64,000 nt of DNA from Cryptomeria japonica (Eukaryota; Streptophyta; Pinopsida; Cupressales; Cupressaceae), in assembly GCF_030272615.1 (NCBI RefSeq), contig NC_081410.1:570543152-570607151 (forward strand). The letters run 5' to 3'. The position numbers and the translations under genes are program-made. The notes beneath the pieces are model-generated. The model worked only from the letters and a program-made list of their open reading frames with translations, searched no databases and had not been told where the DNA came from. Shown piece by piece: positions 58,301-64,000 of the stretch. Position 1 is the stretch's first letter; every line of letters starts with the position of its first letter.

Positions 58301-58761
58301 GAAATCGTTCTGCACGTGAACGCCGGCGAAAGCGTCGTCTTAGAGCTCAAACTTTGCAATCCCCAAAAACACCTTCAACTAATATTATTCCATTTTCTCC
58401 TCAGCCGACAATTGAGCCGAAATCTCCTAAACATAAGATGCATGATGGTCTTGATCCCGTGCGAGTTAAAGATCCTATTTTTATAAATCTTGATGATGAT
58501 ATAGATGAAAATGTTACTTCTCTTGCTTCTGATAGTGAATATGAACTTGTTGATGTTGATAACCATTTATCTAACGAATTTTCTAAAGCACTTATCCTAG
58601 CTCCTAGACAAGAAAACCGTGGCTTGGAACATGAACATAGCCCTTGTTTGGATCTTGTGATAGCTCCATCTGCTGTGTTGAATGTTCCTCCTCTAGCGTG
58701 TTCCCTGCCTTCCCGAAACATCGATCAGCAAGATCGGGGGGTAGATGACGTGCTAGACTAG
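55356..58761 (+). pseudogene. gag: gag-protease polyprotein of element 3, broken
   Basis: ATG 55356 (MSFTTISPTY, then RRSLRIKSF). The N-terminal part is followed by a Pro/Ser/Thr-rich stretch (55800-56110). The retrotransposon Gag domain is at about 56290-56780 with ELYNGKGDPLTHVKTFQTIC and LRDKALQWYCSLP. A finger CQFHRQPGHDTEKC (C-x2-H-x4-H-x4-C) lies at 57090-57130. A protease-like domain at about 57430-57790 has CRGVLIDPSCMVNI and LGYPWLSSM. The C-terminal tail is Pro-rich then basic and acidic and ends LD at 58761. Breaks: a frame change in a T-run near 55781-55786, a TAA at 56030-56032, and a frame change near 57335-57350. The protease active-site motif is D-P-S rather than D-S/T-G, so activity is doubtful even in the parent. 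Gag resembles that of elements 1 and 2 in order, but only distantly. Confidence 0.9.
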
Positions 58762-59486
58762 TTCATTAGCATAGCAAATTCTCTCCTCCTCTCTTTTGTT
58801 ACTTCTTCTATGTGTTATTCTCATTCTTCTATTTGTTGTCCTTAGTGTTGTCTACTTGAGGACGATGCAAAACATTGATATCTCTTTTGGTCTCTCTCAT
58901 GTTGACTCAAAAGACACATGTGCTCCCTTCTTCTAGGTGACCTTCCTTGATTGGGGAATGAAGAACAATTATGCATACATACATATGATATACATGAATT
59001 ATCATACAGCATACTGACCCCGAGGAAAGCGAAGTCACCTTGTGCTTTGTGTTTTGTATCTATTATCCTTGGGCTTATCTCACACTTGGGGGCTAAATCC
59101 TTGTGATAACGTGCTCCTTTCTCATTTCTTATATGTATCACTACCTTAAAGCAATCACCCCCGGTGAGGCGTGTGCGATCCCTTTAACGTAGGGGGGCAT
59201 ACATCCCGTTCATATCTTTTCAAGATACTTAAAAATTTCTTGACAAATTTAGCTTTGCCTTGAAAATTTTTGATATCTTTCTTGCATGACTCATAGTGAG
59301 GGAACCTTACTACTGATAGTCATGGTTCTCCCTCATGATCTTCCCTTTTACTTTGTCAATCGAAGTTGTAAGATCCTTAGTCCACTGGGGGCTTGGTGTA
59401 TCTTGCCTCCTTGACATGGTGAAAGTTTTTCAATGTTGTTTCCTTGTACTTTACCGGAAGTATGAGCGTACGCTTATACTCCCGCT
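58762..59486 (+). other. 3' non-coding region of element 3
   Basis: No pol homology on either strand. Only short frames are present, and the region leads straight into the polypurine tract. Confidence 0.6.
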
Positions 59487-59501
59487 AAAGTGGGGGCTAA
59501 A
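59487..59501 (+). other. Polypurine tract of element 3
   Basis: TAAAGTGGGGGCTAAA-like run directly before TGTAGC of the 3' LTR, with a G5 core. Confidence 0.8.
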
Positions 59502-60793
59502 TGTAGCATCCTAAAATTGCGACACTTGCAATTTTGACTGCATTTGGGTCTTCATGATGGCGATGCAACACGGAACCTGAATGGAGACCCCGAAACTTGT
59601 CCACAACATCAAAAACTGCATTTTTCTAGCACCCTGCCTGATCCCTCCTTGCACCCTGCTGTCCCGGGAGGTGGGACTAGAGCGCCCAGCGCCCTGGTCC
59701 TTCAGGACTAGGGCGCCTAGTGCCCTAGTCCCCCAGGACCATGGCGCCCAGCGCCCTGGTCCCTAGCCCTATTTTGGGCCCGGTCTCCTATGGGGCTTCG
59801 GGTCTTTAAGTTTGCAAATTGGAAAATAACACTTCCTGGTCGGCCCAAGGTCGGAAAAATCAGTCTATCAGCCCTAATTGACAAGTATATAAACTACACT
59901 TTCCTCTCCCATTTGGGGTAGATAAAAAGGAGGAAGGACATATGTGTACAAGACGTGGAAACGATATTCAAGAATTCAAGCATTCAAGCATTCCTTCAAG
60001 CAATTGATCATTCTAAGTCTCCATTCAAGGCTAAGTGTTGCATTCAAGACAAGGATTCAACCATTGAAGAGGAGATCACATATCACATACCACATACAAC
60101 ATACAACATACAACATACAACAACATCTACACCTTCGCATGTAAGAATACAAACATTCTTACAACAAGGTACTAGTACTTGTTTTACATTACAATCATTT
60201 ACATTTACAGCGATTTCTCATTTCTTGGTTAATTCCAAAACTGAGGTTTGACCTAAAGGCAAACCCCTCATGCCTAACCCCCCAATCATCCTCTCTTTTC
60301 TGTGTGTAGGTTGCAAGTACGCGACTGTAATTGAAGATCTGGAATCCTTGTGCAGAGACGAACAGATCCCCCTTCATTTCGCGGATTTTTCGGAGGACCG
60401 TGTGCACACCGGGCGCCATCATCCCGTCAACTTTTGCTCAAATTTGCAGAACAGCACCGTCCCGACATTTTACTGCTAATTCCAGGTCCACAGCTTCATA
60501 TCATATCCCTATCTCTGTTTATAAGTGAATCTTTCTCACTTTTCATGCATTCTTAGTTCAATCATTCTTTCCACATTTCTTTACAAAAGAGGGTATCCTT
60601 GCTATCTTACCCCTTGAAACTCATATAGAATCCAATATTGCATTGCGTGGGATTGGATCTTGTTGGTTTCAACCCCTCTTTTGAATGTAAAGTCCCTCCT
60701 AAGTGAAAACCATCAACCCGAGTGACTCTCCCTTCTCTCTCCTTGGAGTTGGGGAGGGGAGAACGACTAGGGTTCGATTTTTTCCGCTTTACA
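59502..60793 (+). repeat. 3' LTR of element 3
   Basis: TGTAGCATCCTAAAATTGCG...CCGCTTTACA, paired with 52829-54169. It has three 27-nt hairpin units at 59674, 59705 and 59736 (31-bp period), a TATA box at 59886-59893 and palindromic module E at about 60382-60446. Confidence 0.93.
59674..59762 (+). repeat. Three 27-nt hairpins, 31-bp period (3' LTR)
   Basis: The middle unit (59705-59731) has arm GGACTAGGGCGC, loop CTA and arm GTGCCCTAGTCC: all 12 positions pair, one as G-U. It carries T-A where other units have C-G, so pairing is kept while sequence changes. Confidence 0.88.
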
Positions 60794-60798
60794 GTTTT
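60794..60798. other. Target site duplication GTTTT, right copy
   Basis: Matches 52824-52828 exactly. Confidence 0.88.
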
Positions 60799-61004
60799 AT
60801 TTCTTATGAATGTAGGTTTTTCATCGAACATTAAGGATTGTGTTTCACACATGTGAAAAATTGGAAAACTAGAGAAAAATATTTGTAAAAAATATATTTT
60901 CCCTAGGTATTGATATCCTCATTTCGAAACAAAAAGATGTTAATTCAAATGCAAACATAAAAATTTATGTATGAGTAAATACACCTTTGTCCAAATTACA
61001 ATTA

Positions 61005-61740
61005 CTTGTTGGGTTAGCGCAGGATCAAGGGGGGCCAAAAAGTGGCGATGTGAAAAAAATAGCCTTCCTCACTCGCCTAAAAATGCGAAAATCCGTGTTG
61101 ACTTTTTGCTTGGCCTGGGTGTCAGTACACCTTGGCCTGGTAATTACCTATGCAAATCAGATATCGGATAAAATCGGATATCCGATTTTTATTTGTAATT
61201 TTAATTTAAAATATATATTATATGTTACGTATTATATAATACGTATTATATTATATTATATATAATATAATATTATATTATATAATATAATATTAAATTA
61301 TATTATATATTATATAATATAATATTAAATTATATTATATATTATATAATATTGTATTATATTATATTATATTATAATATAATATAACATAATATTATAT
61401 TATATAATATAATATTATATTATATTATATTATATTATAATATATATAATATAATACAATACGTATTATATAATATAATAATATATTATATAATATATTA
61501 TTATATTATATAATATATTATTATATTATATATGTTATTTAAAAATAATTGAAGTGTTGAAATCGGATATCCGATTTTCTTAGACTTTTATATTTAGACA
61601 ACAACAGTCCCGTGAGTCATTTTTAACTCACGGGTTGCGCGAATTTGTCAAAATCCGATATCCGCTCCATCCAATATCCGGTTTTTTGACAAAAAATTGC
61701 TAAAAAATTGATTTAGAGGTAAGAATTTTGTCATTTTGAA
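61005..61740 (+). repeat. Unclassified repeat X, copy 2, with AT tract between palindromes
   Basis: Inverted relative of 10985-11316. The first part (61013-61160) is unique-looking sequence shared with copy 1. Then comes the perfect palindrome ATCGGATATCCGAT (61173-61186), an almost purely A/T stretch at about 61203-61540 built from TATAATATTATAT units with a few TACGTA, the same palindrome again (61562-61575), and CCGATATCCGCTCC / CCAATATCCGG words at 61650-61680. It lies directly upstream of the spliced gene-like locus. Confidence 0.75.
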
Positions 61741-61897
61741 TCATTTTCGTTCATTTTTTGTATTTTTTGTGAATGTTTATTTGATTTTTCATTGAAAATA
61801 TGGTTTTTTTTCATGAAAACTAGATTTTTTTAAATCAAATACCTAATTGTTTAAATTTGTTAACTAAATTTAATTGTTTACATTCAATTAGGTTAAA

Positions 61898-63822
61898 AAT
61901 GGGAGATAACAATGAAAACACTGACCAACCACAACCACAATAACCAAACCCTTATTTGCCAAACCCCCCCTCAATTCAAGATTTGATTGCACAAAATTTG
62001 AATGAATTGAGGGGGATTGCAGAAGTATATTGTAGGATCCTTGTCTAAACCCATTGTTTGATCCTCTCACGTCAATCGCAAAAAGTTTGGAAACCATGAC
62101 TGAGGAGCACGATGCCACCCTTTTGTGGCGAGATTCTGTGAAGGAAAAATATGCAGATGGCTTGTCGTATAAGGATATCAAGGATCTTGAGATATCCAAA
62201 GCCAAAATCACCTCATTGTTTGTCAATCCCCGTACTGGTCAGCCTGTAGATCCCAAAAAAACAAAACTTTCTATCAAATGGTGCACAAATGATGGGATTG
62301 TGAAAAACTTTTGGGATCGTTGGTGGATGGTTTTTGACAAACCACCCAACAACATTCTTGATATCCCCTTCTATTTCATAAAAAAAATGTATGTTGAGTT
62401 TGTTTTACAGAAACATGTGAACTACTTTGACATCCAACCTTTCCAGGGTGTAGGTTTAGGTATGCCCCAAAATAGACCTAGGGCAATCAGAGTAGTCCAG
62501 GGCCCATATGTCCCCCCTCCTCCTGTTGATCCCCCACCTGCAGTTCAGCATCCTAATATCATTTGTGAGGCGGCTTCACGGACCATATTGGCTATTCACT
62601 CTTTGAGTAGCCTTTTGGTTTCTCAGGCTGCATCAGTAGCTCAGCCTACTTTTGATGGTAGCGGTGCATCGGGTGGTGCTGACACGTCATCCTCGGCTCC
62701 ACACATATGCATGCCACATAGTTGTGTCATGTGTGGGCACGTATGCTTGGGTCCAGTTGGACAACCCGTTGATCCTGCTGTGGACAGTGCAGATTACGAG
62801 GTGCATGAGATGCATGATGCACCAGAGGTTATTACACAGACTGGAGGATACCCTAGGGAGTCCTCACATGCTAGAGGTGAGGAGGCATCGTCATCATACA
62901 TTGATGATGTATTTGTAAGATTTGTGTTTTCAAAGTTCATGTTATATTTTAATTAAATATTTATAAATTAGATAATATCAAGTACTAATTTTTATTTACA
63001 TGGTTTATTTAATAGTTGATGATCGAGGATGAGTTGAGACAGATTTAGGAGGGCACCTTATCGGCCATTTCATTTGGCCTCGATAGCTGGACGATACATA
63101 TATTATTGCACCCAGTCGTTTGTATTTTATTGTACATACATGCTCATCATTTATATTTGTATTAATTAGATTATGTAGTAACTTGCATGTATATCTTATT
63201 TTACTCTTGTAGGACACAAGCAGCACGAGTGTGGTGCAGTGTGATCTAGGATCTGGTAGTGCAATTGGAGACAAGGGAAAGGTAATTGAATGCAAATATG
63301 ATTGAATGAATAGTTTAAATAACTTATAGTGATTATACATGTCTAGACATAGATTGATAGTTTCATATACTTGTTGTGTATATATACAGAGAATCCTTGG
63401 CTTCACATCCTTGATGACTACACCCAATATACCTGAAGAAGAAGAAGAGATGCCTCGAGTAGATGTGTGTTTATTTTATTTTTTGATTAGTAGATATAAT
63501 TTGTTATTATCAGTGACAATTATATGCTAACTTGTATCAATGTCATGTTTCTAAACATATGTAGGTTGTTTATGAAAATATTCAAAACATACCTCCTCTA
63601 CCGAAGACATACATCAAGAGTCCTGCAAAGCTAAAGAGAAAACGTGGAGATGAGGTAAACATGAATAGTTCAATTAAATAGTTCATTTTTATGTTAACTT
63701 TTCGAATGTGAATTATATAATATAACTAATATTAATCGTGGTTTGTTTTTCTTGTGCAGGATCCTTCAAAGCCGAGCAGTGCGGTGAAGAGGACCGATTT
63801 TGATGATCCATCAGCAGCTTAG
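61898..63822 (+). pseudogene. Unrecognised multi-exon gene-like locus, apparently damaged
   Basis: A first frame from ATG 61899 reads GDNNENTDQPQPQ, a stop, then PNPPSIQDLIAQNLNELRGI. It passes by a frame change near 62045 into a long exon (to about 62913) with DPLTSIAKSLETMTEEHDAT, LEISKAKITSLFVNPRTGQP and WCTNDGIVKNFWDRWWMVFD, then a Pro-rich (PPPPVDPPP) and Ser-rich tail. Its end TTT/GTAAGA is a good donor. Further exon candidates with AG/GT borders are at 63214-63282 (DTSSTSVVQCDLGSGSAIGD), 63391-63465 (RILGFTSLMTTPN with EEEEEMPR), 63565-63654 (VVYENIQNIPPLPKTYIKSP, then KLKRKRGDE) and 63761-63822 (DPSKPSSAVKRTDFDDPSAA, stop). A piece at 63017 has an in-frame TAG. The basic and acidic C-terminus could be nuclear. 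I do not recognise the family. It may be a host gene or a transposon gene linked to repeat X. Confidence 0.45.
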
Positions 63823-64000
63823 GATGTTATAGATAGTTTTGGGATGCTTACATGTCTAGTTGGCATGTATATTTTGTATATGGACATACATTCACGTATT
63901 TAGACATGCATTTTGTTTCAGTTGGTGTTATGCCATATTTATGTATGGACATACATTTGTAATCATTCGACATTTTTATATATACAAAAGTTGATATTCG
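63823..64000. other. 3' flank of the spliced locus
   Basis: AT-rich with repeated TTTAGACATGCAT / TGGACATACAT words, probably the 3' untranslated region and flank of the preceding locus. The window ends here. Confidence 0.3.

Larger units (their letters stand above)
52829..60793 (+). mobile_element. Non-autonomous gag-protease LTR retrotransposon (element 3, TR-GAG type)
   Basis: Complete 7965-bp element: 5' LTR 52829-54169, tRNA-Trp primer site 54173-54190, leader, gag-protease frame 55356-58761, 0.7-kb 3' non-coding region, polypurine tract and 3' LTR 59502-60793, with perfect GTTTT target duplications. There is no trace of reverse transcriptase, RNase H or integrase, and no room for them. 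Gag-only LTR elements of this kind are known in plants as TR-GAGs. It shares the primer tRNA and the type of Gag finger with elements 1 and 2, so it may have used enzymes from a Tat-like relative (inference). Confidence 0.92.

Noticed and set aside
61203-61540. AT tract as a replication origin or centromere satellite
   Set aside because: A pure AT composition alone does not support either; there is no regular monomer and only two copies were seen.

Overview
This is nuclear DNA of a large-genome seed plant, most plausibly a gymnosperm such as a conifer (inference from the AT-rich, gene-poor, nested LTR-retrotransposon landscape and remnants of plant P450, PPR and plant-mobile-domain genes). 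No rRNA, tRNA gene, CRISPR array or prokaryotic operon was seen. Nearly everything recognisable is a transposable element or the remains of a gene.

Layout. (1) 1-10975, minus strand: a Ty3/Gypsy element of Tat type (two RNase H domains), cut by the window edge; its gag-pol frame has three nonsense codons. (2) 10976-21020: old repeats and remnants: an inverted copy of an unclassified repeat (10985-11316), a relict LTR (11317-12145), a LINE-like RNase H remnant, a GA-rich tract, a GATAAG-rich degenerate repeat, a Copia-type solo LTR (17496-18591) whose paralogous empty site lies at about 40.8 kb, and a PPR pseudogene. (3) 21026-39726, minus strand: a complete 18.7-kb element of the same Tat-like family, with TSD TTAAC, two LTRs, PPT, gag-pol, a long leader and a tRNA-Trp primer site. 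Its 3' part carries an antisense gene with a plant mobile domain. (4) 39732-47262: a relict LTR, a repeat shared with 17-18.8 kb, two truncated cytochrome P450 pseudogenes and unexplained AT-rich DNA. (5) 47263-52130, minus strand: a 5'-truncated Copia element whose 3' LTR is interrupted by a Gypsy-type solo LTR (TSD AATAC). (6) 52829-60793, plus strand: a complete 8-kb non-autonomous element (TSD GTTTT) with gag and protease but no reverse transcriptase or integrase. (7) 61005-64000: a second copy of the unclassified repeat, with a two-letter AT tract between perfect 14-bp palindromes, followed by a gene-like spliced locus that I do not recognise.

How the parts fit. All three Gypsy-type elements carry a primer site complementary to the 3' end of tRNA-Trp and a related CxxH-x4-H-x4-C Gag finger, so the gag-only element could be served by an autonomous Tat-like relative (inference). 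Several otherwise divergent LTRs share a conserved hairpin architecture in U5. One form of it is amplified as 27-nt hairpins repeated every 31 bp, and another is an approximately 80-bp palindromic module. These hairpins, the inverted AGCGCT arrays at both ends of the 18.7-kb element, and the antisense plant-mobile-domain gene are the most unusual signals. Most premature stops in the 18.7-kb element are TGA where CGA is expected, as methylation-driven decay would produce.
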